From: JBBDIM01 sp040880405
GTDB lineage: Bacteria; Planctomycetota; Planctomycetia; Pirellulales; Pirellulaceae
DNA: 15,196 bases
Reading direction: 5' to 3'
Assembly (NCBI GenBank): GCA_040880405.1
Contig: JBBDIM010000165.1
Location: 1-15,196, forward strand
The translations under genes were made by a program, and so were the position numbers. Shown here one piece after another: positions 5,968 to 12,436 of this stretch; within the stretch, counting starts at the first letter, position 1, and every line of letters begins with the position of its first letter. The notes beneath the pieces are model-generated. The model was given only the letters and a program-made list of their open reading frames with translations, was not told where the DNA came from and did not search any database.

Positions 5968-7923
5968 ATGAGCGGCAAGGATGCGAATCGCCGATTCCAC
6001 TTCGGCAAGACCTGGGCGGTAGTCGCCCTCGGCTTTGTCCTACTGGGAGTTGCAGTCGTCGCGGTCAGACAAACTCAGGGGCCCTCCGCGGCCGAGGCCC
6101 AGGCCCCACGTGGCGTGGCACCGCAGACCCGGCAGTTGCCGGCCCAGCCAACCCAGCGTGTGGCAACCGTTCCTGGTCGCCAGGTCGCGACCACATCCGC
6201 CGAGGGTGTTCCCACGCCATCTCCTAAAAACCTGCAAACGGTCGCGGTCGTCAATCGCGAGCCGATCAGCCGTGATGATCTGGCGAAAGAGACCTTGCGT
6301 CGCCATGGTGAAGAGGTCTTGGAGACCCTGGTCAACAAAAAATTGATCCTCATGGAGTGTGAAAAGCACGGCATCCAGATCACCGAACAGGACATCGACG
6401 CTGAAATTGAGAGCATCGCCAAGAAGTTTGGGCTCTCGGTCGATCGCTGGTTGACCCTGCTACAGGAAGAACGCCAGGTTTCTCAAGGCCAGTATCGCCA
6501 TGAGATTATTTGGCCCACATTGGCCCTGCGTCGCTTGGCCGCCAGTCGGCTGGAAGTGAGCCAGGAAGAACTACAGCGGGAATGGGAAAAGCACTATGGA
6601 CCGAAAGTAAAAGTCCGCATGATCTCAGTCGCCGATCGAGGACTCGCCCAAGAACTGCAAGAGAAGGCGAAGGCCAATCCAGAAGGCTTCGCCGATTTGG
6701 CCAAGGACTTCTCGCAAGATCCTAACAGTGCGGCGGCCCGTGGGTTGATTCCCCCAATTCGCAAACACACGGGTGATAAAGCGGTCGAAGACCTTGTCTT
6801 CGGGATGCAGCCGGGCGAGGTTTCGAAGGTCGTGTTCACCGCCAATCAGTACCTGATTTTCAACTGCATCGAACATCTTCCGGAGCAGACCCCTCCGTCG
6901 GCCCAATTGACCGTGATCCAAGACCGCCTCCGCGACATGATCCGTGAAGGCAAGATGCGGGAAGCTGCCTCGGACATTTACCAAAAGTTGCAGGCCTCGG
7001 CCCAAATCGAGAACATCTTCAACGATCCGCAAAAGGCCGCCAGCCAGCCGGATGTTGCCGCGATCCTCAATGGCCAGCCGATCACGCTTGCCCAGTTGCA
7101 GGAAGAGTGCATCAGCCGTTTTGGCGTGGAAGTCCTGGATGGTGAAATCCACCGCAAGCTCCTGAAACAGGAACTGACCAAGCGGGAAATGGACGTTTCT
7201 GAAGAAGACCTGGAAGCGGAGATCAGCCGGGCCGCAGACGCCTTTGGCTTTCTGACCAAAGAGGGACAACCCGACCTGGAGGCCTGGCTCAATCAGGTGA
7301 CCGACCAGCAAAAGGTCTCGGTGGAACTGTACATTCGGGACGCGGTCTGGCCGACCGTCGCCTTGAAGAAACTAGTCGGCGACAAGATTCAGGTCTCTGA
7401 AGATGACCTCCGCAAGGGCTTTGTCGCCAACTACGGCGAGCGAGTCCAGGTTTTGGCCATTGTGCTCGATAACCAGCGACGCGCTCAGGAAGTGTGGGAA
7501 CAGGCCCGACGGAATCCCTCTGAGGAGTTCTTCGGCGAACTGGCCGCCCAGTACTCGATTGAACCGGTCTCGAAAAACAATGAGGGACAAGTCCCTCCGC
7601 TGCGTCGCTATGGTGGCCAGCCTGCCTTGGAGGAAGAGGCCTTCCGCTTGGCAGAAGGTGAGCTTTCCGGGATTGTCGCCATGGGCAAGCAGTATGTCGT
7701 CCTGAAGTGCCTGGGCAAAACCAAGCCGCTGATCAACGACATGGAGGACGTCCGAGATGAATTATTCAAGGACATCCACGAGAAAAAGATCCGGATGGCA
7801 ATGAACGACGAATTCGATCGACTGCGAGAAGACGCCCAGATCGACAACTTCCTAGCCAACACCACCCAGGTGGGGAAGGCTTACGAAACCGCCGTTCGTC
7901 AGCAAATGCAAAACAAGCGGTGA
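5968..7923 (+). CDS. Membrane-anchored protein with two SurA/parvulin-like modules
   Basis: Protein of 651 residues. Residues 15-33 (WAVVALGFVLLGVAVVAV) form an uncleaved signal-anchor. A Pro/Gln/Ala-rich linker follows to about 90, then two copies of the same architecture. Module 1 has a SurA_N-like helical domain (92-205) and a parvulin-like domain (213-305). Module 2 repeats these at 363-485 and 492-582. Matching landmarks include VNREPISRDDL with LNGQPITLAQL, and IIWPTLALRRL with AVWPTVALKKL. The family members SurA and PrsA are extracytoplasmic folding factors. Here both parvulin domains lack the typical RHIL histidine (KVRMIS, RVQVLAIV) and the GGDLG loop, so isomerase activity is doubtful and a chaperone role is more likely (inference). 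GGAG at 5956-5959 supports ATG 5968. It has its own promoter and terminator. Confidence 0.85.
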   Translation: MSGKDANRRFHFGKTWAVVALGFVLLGVAVVAVRQTQGPSAAEAQAPRGVAPQTRQLPAQPTQRVATVPGRQVATTSAEGVPTPSPKNLQTVAVVNREPISRDDLAKETLRRHGEEVLETLVNKKLILMECEKHGIQITEQDIDAEIESIAKKFGLSVDRWLTLLQEERQVSQGQYRHEIIWPTLALRRLAASRLEVSQEELQREWEKHYGPKVKVRMISVADRGLAQELQEKAKANPEGFADLAKDFSQDPNSAAARGLIPPIRKHTGDKAVEDLVFGMQPGEVSKVVFTANQYLIFNCIEHLPEQTPPSAQLTVIQDRLRDMIREGKMREAASDIYQKLQASAQIENIFNDPQKAASQPDVAAILNGQPITLAQLQEECISRFGVEVLDGEIHRKLLKQELTKREMDVSEEDLEAEISRAADAFGFLTKEGQPDLEAWLNQVTDQQKVSVELYIRDAVWPTVALKKLVGDKIQVSEDDLRKGFVANYGERVQVLAIVLDNQRRAQEVWEQARRNPSEEFFGELAAQYSIEPVSKNNEGQVPPLRRYGGQPALEEEAFRLAEGELSGIVAMGKQYVVLKCLGKTKPLINDMEDVRDELFKDIHEKKIRMAMNDEFDRLREDAQIDNFLANTTQVGKAYETAVRQQMQNKR

Positions 7924-7958
7924 ACCTGCCAGATCGCTTGAATGTCTACACAACCAAA

Positions 7959-7989
7959 GGCCATGCCCCATCAACAGGGCATGGTCTTT
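7959..7989 (+). terminator. Terminator hairpin after the twin-parvulin gene
   Basis: GGCCATGCCC (7959-7968) pairs with GGGCATGGTC (7977-7986), with one G-T pair, around an 8-nt loop. A short T tract (TCTTTC) follows. The T-run is short, so efficiency is uncertain, but the position 35 nt after the stop codon fits. Confidence 0.7.
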
Positions 7990-8024
7990 CGCGTTTCCCC
8001 GCCCGCCAAGTCGGTCCCCTCGCC

Positions 8025-8053
8025 TTGGCTTCCGGAGTTTCCGATTTTAGAAT
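8025..8053 (+). promoter_or_regulatory. Promoter candidate for the aminotransferase
   Basis: TTGGCT (8025-8030), a 17-nt spacer and TAGAAT (8048-8053). Transcription near 8060 would leave a 5' UTR of about 147 nt before ATG 8207. Confidence 0.5.
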
Positions 8054-8206
8054 AACAAATTGCCTTTCTGGTTGATGGTGGGCGAATCGCGCGGTTCGTA
8101 TTCCATTACCGGCTTGGCTGTGGCACTCGGGCCGCCGGACCAACCCGCTTGGCGATCTTCCCAGGGTCCACCCCCTTTTGGCATCGAACCTTTGAGACCC
8201 CAGTTT

Positions 8207-9454
8207 ATGAGCACGTCATCCAGTCAGCCCGATCCGACCGCCAATCCTCCTTTTGAAGTGAGCTTGGCCCAGCGTGTTCATCGATTGCCCCCGTACATGT
8301 TCGGGCGGATCAACCAACTGCTCTACGAGAAGCGGGTGGCAGGCAATGACGTGATCGACCTGGGGATGGGCAATCCGTCCGATCCGCCAGCCGACTACGT
8401 AATGGAAAAGATGTGCGAGGCGGTACAGGACCCGCGCAACCATGGCTACAGCAAGTCGAATGGGATCCGCAATCTTCGCCGAGAAGTGGGGGCCAAATAT
8501 CTGAAAAAGTACGGCGTCCGGCTCGATCCGGAGAGCGAGGTGATGGTTTGCCTCGGTTCAAAGGAAGGTTTTTCGCACATGTGCCTCGCTCTGATGGGCC
8601 CCGGCGATACGGCAATTGTCCCGGCTCCCTACTTTCCGGTCCACACGTACGCCGTGGCGTTGGCATCTGGCAATGTCATCGCCCTGGAAGTGGCGGATAG
8701 CGAGAAATTTTTATCCAACATCGCCTACACGTGCCAGCATCTTTACCCGAAGCCGAAGTTGCTGATCATCTGCTATCCCCATAATCCCTCGACCGTGACC
8801 GTCGAGCCGGAGTTTTTTGTCGATGTGGTGAAAATCGCGAAAAAGTATGGCCTGATGGTCATCAGCGACTTCGCGTACGCCGACGTCGCATTCGATGGCT
8901 ACAAACCACCCAGTTTCCTCTCGGCCCCAGGAGCGAGTGATGTCGGGGTGGAGTTCACCACCATGAGCAAGGGCTACAACATGGCGGGCTGGCGGATCGG
9001 TTTCTGTGCCGGCAACCGCGAAATGATCCGCGGCCTGGGGGTGATTAAGGGCTACTACGATTACGGGATGTTCCAAGCGGTTCAGATCGCCTCGATCATC
9101 GCGCTGCGCGAAGGGGATGCCGCCGTCGAGGCTCAAAGCCTGCTCTACCAGAAACGCCGCGACGCCCTGATTGAGGGACTTCATCGCATCGGCTGGGATG
9201 TCACGCCGCCTCGCGCCGGGATGTTTGTCTGGGCAAAGATCCCCGAAAAGTGGCTAGCCAAAATGAGCACCATGGACTTCGCTATGATGCTGCTCGACAA
9301 GGGGGACGTGGCGGTCAGTCCCGGCTCCGGCTTTGGTCCCACCGGCGAGGGTTACCTGCGAATGGCGTTGGTCGAAAACGAGAATCGGCTGAGGCAGGCG
9401 GTTCGTCAAATCGGTCGTTGCCTACGGGAAGAAGAGTCGGAAGTTCCGGTGTAA
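8207..9454 (+). CDS. alaC: Class I/II PLP-dependent aminotransferase, AlaC-like
   Basis: Fold-type I aminotransferase of 415 residues, closest by motif to the AlaC/YfdZ alanine-glutamate transaminase group; LL-diaminopimelate aminotransferases and other subgroup members are related. Visible elements are DLGMGNPSDPP (51-61), NHGYSKSNGIRNLRREV (78-94), APYFPVH (140-146), CYPHNPST with the PLP-contacting Asn193, and DFAYAD with Asp221 and Tyr224. MSKGYNMAGWRIGF carries the PLP lysine, Lys255. SPGSGFGPTGEGYLRMAL has the substrate-carboxylate arginine, Arg385. The frame is open from 8060, but I chose ATG 8207 because the upstream 49 residues look untranslated and MSTSSSQPDP leads into the family N-terminus. 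The ribosome binding site is weak. Substrate specificity cannot be settled from sequence; alanine formation or meso-DAP synthesis are both open. Confidence 0.88.
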   Translation: MSTSSSQPDPTANPPFEVSLAQRVHRLPPYMFGRINQLLYEKRVAGNDVIDLGMGNPSDPPADYVMEKMCEAVQDPRNHGYSKSNGIRNLRREVGAKYLKKYGVRLDPESEVMVCLGSKEGFSHMCLALMGPGDTAIVPAPYFPVHTYAVALASGNVIALEVADSEKFLSNIAYTCQHLYPKPKLLIICYPHNPSTVTVEPEFFVDVVKIAKKYGLMVISDFAYADVAFDGYKPPSFLSAPGASDVGVEFTTMSKGYNMAGWRIGFCAGNREMIRGLGVIKGYYDYGMFQAVQIASIIALREGDAAVEAQSLLYQKRRDALIEGLHRIGWDVTPPRAGMFVWAKIPEKWLAKMSTMDFAMMLLDKGDVAVSPGSGFGPTGEGYLRMALVENENRLRQAVRQIGRCLREEESEVPV

Positions 9455-9534
9455 CCGTGGTCCTATCCAACGCCGGGTCGCAAAAACGGCGAGAGGATCG
9501 CCCTCCGCCACTATGAGGCCGAGAGGATGACGCC

Positions 9535-9540
9535 TATAAT
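9535..9540 (+). promoter_or_regulatory. Consensus -10 box TATAAT upstream of carA
   Basis: Exact TATAAT, framed by CGCC and GGCG. No good -35 is present 16-18 nt upstream, so it may depend on an activator or be chance. If used, carA would have a leader of about 320 nt. Confidence 0.35.
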
Positions 9541-9611
9541 GGCGGAAATTTGCCTGCACCTGTGGCCCGCCTAGGGCAGCCGGAATGTTTAGGGGCGAAC
9601 GAGAGTCCGCC

Positions 9612-9659
9612 AAGAAATAAAAAATGGAGGGCTCCCGCTCGCCGAAACAAGAGCCCTCC
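9612..9659 (-). terminator. Leftward intrinsic terminator upstream of carA
   Basis: GGAGGGCTC (9626-9634) is the perfect reverse complement of 9651-9659. Read on the minus strand, the stem is followed at once by ATTTTTTATTTC. On the plus strand no T-run follows, so it works leftward. No leftward protein gene lies to its right before carA, so it points to a short leftward transcript. Confidence 0.75.
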
Positions 9660-9790
9660 GAATAAGGCTGTCCGAACTTTCGTTCGAAGACCCACAGCCG
9701 TACAGAAGGGTATCGGGCTTCCCGCCGCGAGACTTTAACAATCGGCTTGAACATTCGCTCGCCCCGGTGCTTGGTAAAAGGTGAGTCCAT
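9612..9790 (-). ncRNA. Candidate small RNA ending at the leftward terminator
   Basis: Read on the minus strand, the segment has a hairpin at 9699-9666 in which GGCTGT pairs with ACAGCC and CGAAC pairs with GTTCG around a GAAA tetraloop. An asymmetric internal loop (GGGTCTT opposite G) separates the two stems. After a 6-nt linker comes the terminator hairpin and its T-run. It does not match the 4.5S SRP, 6S, tmRNA or RNase P cores that I know. The 5' end is undefined; no convincing minus-strand promoter is visible, and the right-hand coordinate is an estimate. Confidence 0.4.
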
Positions 9791-9869
9791 GTCGCTAACC
9801 CGATATGGTCACTCACGTTCCCACGATCCCGTTTCGTCCCGCATCTCGCAAACGCATAGAATCGAATTG

Positions 9870-11012
9870 ATGACACAGCCAGCGAAGCTCGCCCTGGAGG
9901 ATGGTACTGTTTTCACCGGTAAGGCGATGGGGGCCATCGGCGAAGTCGATGGTGAGGCCTGCTTTAACACGTCAATGACCGGCTACCAGGAAATCCTCAC
10001 CGATCCGAGTTACCGTGGCCAGATCCTGACCATGACCTACCCCCAGATCGGCAACTGCGGCATTAACCCGGAGGACATGGAGAGCGGCAAGATCCACATG
10101 GCGGGGTTTATCGTCCGCGAAGCGAGCCGCACCGTGAGCAACTTTCGCTCGGCCGGTTCGCTCGATGATTTTCTGAAGCTCAACGGCGTCGTCGGAATGT
10201 CCGGCATCGACACCAGGGCTTTGGTCCGTCGCTTGCGTACCAGCGGATCGATGAAAGGCGTGCTATCGAGTGTCGACCTGGACGATCAATCGTTGGTGCA
10301 AAAAGCGCAAGCCAGTCAGGGATTGGTGGGACGCGATCTCGTCCAAGAAGTCATTCCCACCGAGTCGTCAAAGTGGTCCGAGGATCTTAGCCACTGGATC
10401 AAGCTGGGCAACCAGGCTCGAACCTTGGCCAGCCGAAGGGCGCAAGACCTGAATGTCGTGGCGCTCGACTACGGCATGAAGTGGAATATCCCGCGACACT
10501 TGCAGGACATCGGCTGCCATGTCACGGTCTTACCGGGAAGTGCGACGGCCGAGGAAGTACTGAGCCACAATCCCGATGGAATTTTCCTGTCCAACGGCCC
10601 GGGCGACCCCGAACCGTTGACCGGCCCGATCCAAACCATTCAAGGTCTTCTGGGCAAGCGTCCGGTGTTCGGGATTTGCCTGGGGCATCAACTGCTATCA
10701 TTGGCCTGCGGCGCGAAGACCTTCAAGCTAAAATTCGGTCATCGCGGGGCGAATCAGCCAGTATTGGACTTAACGACCTCCAAAGTCGAGATCACTTCCC
10801 AGAACCACGGTTTCGCCGTAGAGGAAGAATCCCTTCCAAACTGTCTGGAGGTCACCCACCGCAATCTGAACGACGACACGGTCGCCGGGGTCCGGCATCG
10901 CGAGTTTCCGGCCTTCAGTGTCCAGTACCACCCGGAAGCCTCGGCCGGTCCGCATGATAGCGAGTACCTGTTCGGGCGATTCCGCGAAGCGATGGAAACC
11001 TTCAAGAATTAA
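9870..11012 (+). CDS. carA: Carbamoyl-phosphate synthase small (glutaminase) subunit
   Basis: CarA hydrolyses glutamine and channels ammonia to CarB, feeding arginine and pyrimidine synthesis. The protein of 380 residues (E. coli 382) has the N-terminal CPSase domain with LALEDGTVFTGKAMGA, GEACFNTSMTGYQEILTDPSY and SGIDTRALVRRLR. The class I amidotransferase domain carries LSNGPGDPEPL, GICLGHQLL with the nucleophile Cys270, and VQYHPEAS with His354 and Glu356, so the catalytic triad is intact. By family comparison MTQPAKLALEDG at 9870 is the natural start, though its ribosome binding site is poor. An in-frame ATG at 9789 has a much better AAGGTGAG four nt upstream and would add 27 residues. 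carB is not adjacent, so the subunits are encoded apart here. Confidence 0.96.
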   Translation: MTQPAKLALEDGTVFTGKAMGAIGEVDGEACFNTSMTGYQEILTDPSYRGQILTMTYPQIGNCGINPEDMESGKIHMAGFIVREASRTVSNFRSAGSLDDFLKLNGVVGMSGIDTRALVRRLRTSGSMKGVLSSVDLDDQSLVQKAQASQGLVGRDLVQEVIPTESSKWSEDLSHWIKLGNQARTLASRRAQDLNVVALDYGMKWNIPRHLQDIGCHVTVLPGSATAEEVLSHNPDGIFLSNGPGDPEPLTGPIQTIQGLLGKRPVFGICLGHQLLSLACGAKTFKLKFGHRGANQPVLDLTTSKVEITSQNHGFAVEEESLPNCLEVTHRNLNDDTVAGVRHREFPAFSVQYHPEASAGPHDSEYLFGRFREAMETFKN

Positions 11013-11045
11013 GCTGGGCCTGCTATTTTTGGCACGTCAAGACAT

Positions 11046-11080
11046 TGGGTGCCATGCCCACGCCCTCCAACGTGGGCATG
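11046..11080 (+). repeat. Left 35-bp inverted terminus with internal hairpin
   Basis: Hairpin arms are 11053-11062 and 11071-11080, loop CCCTCCAA. It is identical to the reverse complement of 11348-11382. Similar TGGGTGCCATGCCCACG boxes are, from recall, common between planctomycete genes. Confidence 0.85.
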
Positions 11081-11347
11081 AGAAGTGCGCGATGACTGTG
11101 TCTTTTCTAACAGGTCAGAACGCCGTCTCATTTTCCATCTGGCGGCGTTGCCGATCGAGAAATTCTACGCCAAACGATTGGAGCGTTTGCGCCCATTCCG
11201 CTTTTTCTTTTGATCCCTGGTTCAATAGTAGCAGAGCAGGGTAAGCTGCCCGATGAAGTGCGAGGTGAATACGTCTCTTCCGAGAAGTCGGGACGCCGTT
11301 TCGCTGGTTGTTCGTTGAGTTGACATTGGAAAACGGGCCCGCCAAAG

Positions 11348-11382
11348 CATGCCCACGTTGGAGGGCGTGGGCATGGCACCCA
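11348..11382 (-). repeat. Right 35-bp inverted terminus with internal hairpin
   Basis: Hairpin arms are 11348-11357 and 11366-11375, loop TTGGAGGG. It ends 33 bp after the CPBP stop codon in that gene's direction, so its transcript would run through this hairpin. Confidence 0.85.
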
Positions 11383-11415
11383 GACGTCGCTCGCCAACTC
11401 TCGCTGGCCGGACCA

Positions 11416-12084
11416 TTACGACTCGTCCGCAACCGGCTCTGTGTTGTACTTCATGTAGGTCAAAGCGAACCAGTCGTACAGAAAGTGGATCACCATCGGC
11501 ACGATCAGGTCGCCGGTCCACCAAAACCAGACCCCCATGTAAACGCCCATCAGGGTGGTCAAAACCATGTATTCGTGCGAAATATAGTGGGCCAGGCCAA
11601 AAATCAAGCTCGCCAACAAAATTGGCAACACCGGCCCGGCGTCCGCTCCGAGGCCCGCTTGGAGCGCCGTCTGCAGAAAGCCGCGAAACAGGGCCTCTTC
11701 CCCTACTCCGGCGGCCAAGCTGATCAGTCCCAATTCCAGCACGGTTGCTTCTCGAAAAAGCGGCACCACCTTGCTCTCAACCACCTCGCGAAGATCGCCC
11801 AGCAGGTTGCTCTCGCTCCACTCTAGCCAGAAAAAGAAGCCTAGCAGCGGAATGGTCCCCACAATACCGAGCCCGACCATGCCCGCGATCAGCCCAGGGT
11901 TACCACTTTCGCCACTCTGACTGATCCAAGCGGGGATGTCGAACAACCAACCCAAACCAATCGCGACCAAGGCCAACCCACATTCGAACAACACGGCGGT
12001 CCGCACAAACGCCTCGGCCCGCTGCCTGGCCGACTGCGGCGAATCGTCGTAGGTTTCGTCTTCGTAGCCGTCCTCGTCGTTCAT
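11416..12084 (-). CDS. CPBP family intramembrane glutamic endopeptidase
   Basis: Leftward gene for a multi-pass membrane protein of 222 residues. An acidic cytosolic-type N-terminus (MNDEDGYEDETYDD) is followed by hydrophobic segments at about 29-48, 65-87, 113-128, 150-168, 174-190 and 193-210. The three motifs of the CPBP (ABI/CAAX protease) family are present: EExxxR as GVGEEALFRGF (Glu129, Glu130, Arg134), FxxxH as IFGLAH (Phe162, His166), and a final HxxxD as HFLYD (His200, Asp204). Family members cleave within membranes; some process prenylated proteins or bacteriocin-related substrates. Nothing adjacent identifies the substrate here. The ribosome binding site before ATG 12084 is weak. 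It converges with carA and diverges from ppdK. Confidence 0.88.
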   Translation of the reverse strand: MNDEDGYEDETYDDSPQSARQRAEAFVRTAVLFECGLALVAIGLGWLFDIPAWISQSGESGNPGLIAGMVGLGIVGTIPLLGFFFWLEWSESNLLGDLREVVESKVVPLFREATVLELGLISLAAGVGEEALFRGFLQTALQAGLGADAGPVLPILLASLIFGLAHYISHEYMVLTTLMGVYMGVWFWWTGDLIVPMVIHFLYDWFALTYMKYNTEPVADES

Positions 12085-12436
12085 CCGTCAGAAAGCCTAA
12101 TCCGAAAGGGGGCCAATGGGGGTAACCCTCGATCCTATCGTGCAAGGCACTGATACGCCATCGGTAAGGTGTCTTTCGCGAACCAACGATTGCGGGCCTG
12201 AATTGTGTCATGGCTATTTTGATACCTGGGTTGGTTTTTTCGATGGGGAATCGGTGATCGATTAGCGAACGTAAACCGTGACGTGGTTGACGGTTGCTTG
12301 GTCGGTCCAGTACACTCTTCGGTTTCCCCGCGCCCAGTTTACGCGCCCTGGGGGAAGCTTGCGGCCGGAAGCGGTCGTGCCGGCCCCCGATTCGAGACCC
12401 ATTCCATCGTCCGCGACCTACAAGAGAGCTGAAAAC
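12085..12436. other. Divergent spacer between CPBP gene and ppdK, with ppdK leader
   Basis: The right part holds the ppdK promoter and leader. The leader can form TTCCCC/GGGGAA enclosing CCCAG/CTGGG (about 12323-12357) and GGCCGG/CCGGCC (12363-12385). No known riboswitch is recognised. I see no convincing promoter for the leftward gene and no gene in between. Confidence 0.5.
12287..12316 (+). promoter_or_regulatory. Promoter for ppdK
   Basis: TTGACG (12287-12292), an 18-nt spacer and TACACT (12311-12316). Expected start near 12323, giving a GC-rich structured 5' UTR of about 114 nt. Confidence 0.6.

Larger units (their letters stand above)
9455..9869. other. carA upstream region with structured elements; no protein gene supported
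   Basis: The 415-bp region contains a GGCGA-GAGGA-TCGCC hairpin (9488-9502) and a consensus TATAAT (9535-9540) inside a CGCC/GGCG dyad. It also holds a leftward intrinsic terminator (9612-9659) and a GNRA-capped hairpin (9666-9699). Frames on both strands lack family resemblance. It may be a long carA leader, a leftward small RNA gene, or both. Confidence 0.5.
11046..11382. mobile_element. REP-pair/MITE-like element with exact 35-bp inverted termini
   Basis: Bases 11046-11080 and 11348-11382 are exact 35-bp reverse complements. Each terminus begins with TGGGTGC on its outer side and contains a perfect 10-bp hairpin, CATGCCCACG/CGTGGGCATG, with an 8-nt loop. The 267-bp interior has no intact gene. 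I saw no obvious flanking target duplication. Two REP-like palindromes in opposite orientation suggest a REPIN or a non-autonomous element moved in trans by a RAYT-type transposase (inference). No transposase is in the window. Confidence 0.65.
11013..11415. other. carA-CPBP convergent spacer filled by a palindrome-bounded element
   Basis: Most of this spacer is the 337-bp element at 11046-11382. Neither flanking gene has a conventional T-run terminator here; the GC-rich hairpins at the element ends are the only strong structures and may stop transcription from both sides. Confidence 0.6.

Noticed and set aside
6625..7311. A 228-codon leftward frame inside the twin-parvulin gene
   Set aside because: Entirely antisense to a well-supported gene with a signal-anchor and repeated modules, and without its own ribosome binding site or homology.
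8060..8206. Upstream extension of the aminotransferase
   Set aside because: The 49 added residues have no family match, and the promoter candidate at 8025-8053 would start transcription at about 8060, leaving no room for a ribosome binding site.
9612..9790. Identification of the candidate RNA as 4.5S SRP RNA, 6S RNA or tmRNA
   Set aside because: I looked for the SRP GGAAGGAAGCAG-type core, the 6S open bubble and the tmRNA ends and found none.
9422..9876. Leftward open frames of 122 and 95 codons upstream of carA
   Set aside because: One overlaps the aminotransferase end, both overlap each other and the carA start, and they run through the terminator hairpin. Structure explains the region better than protein coding.
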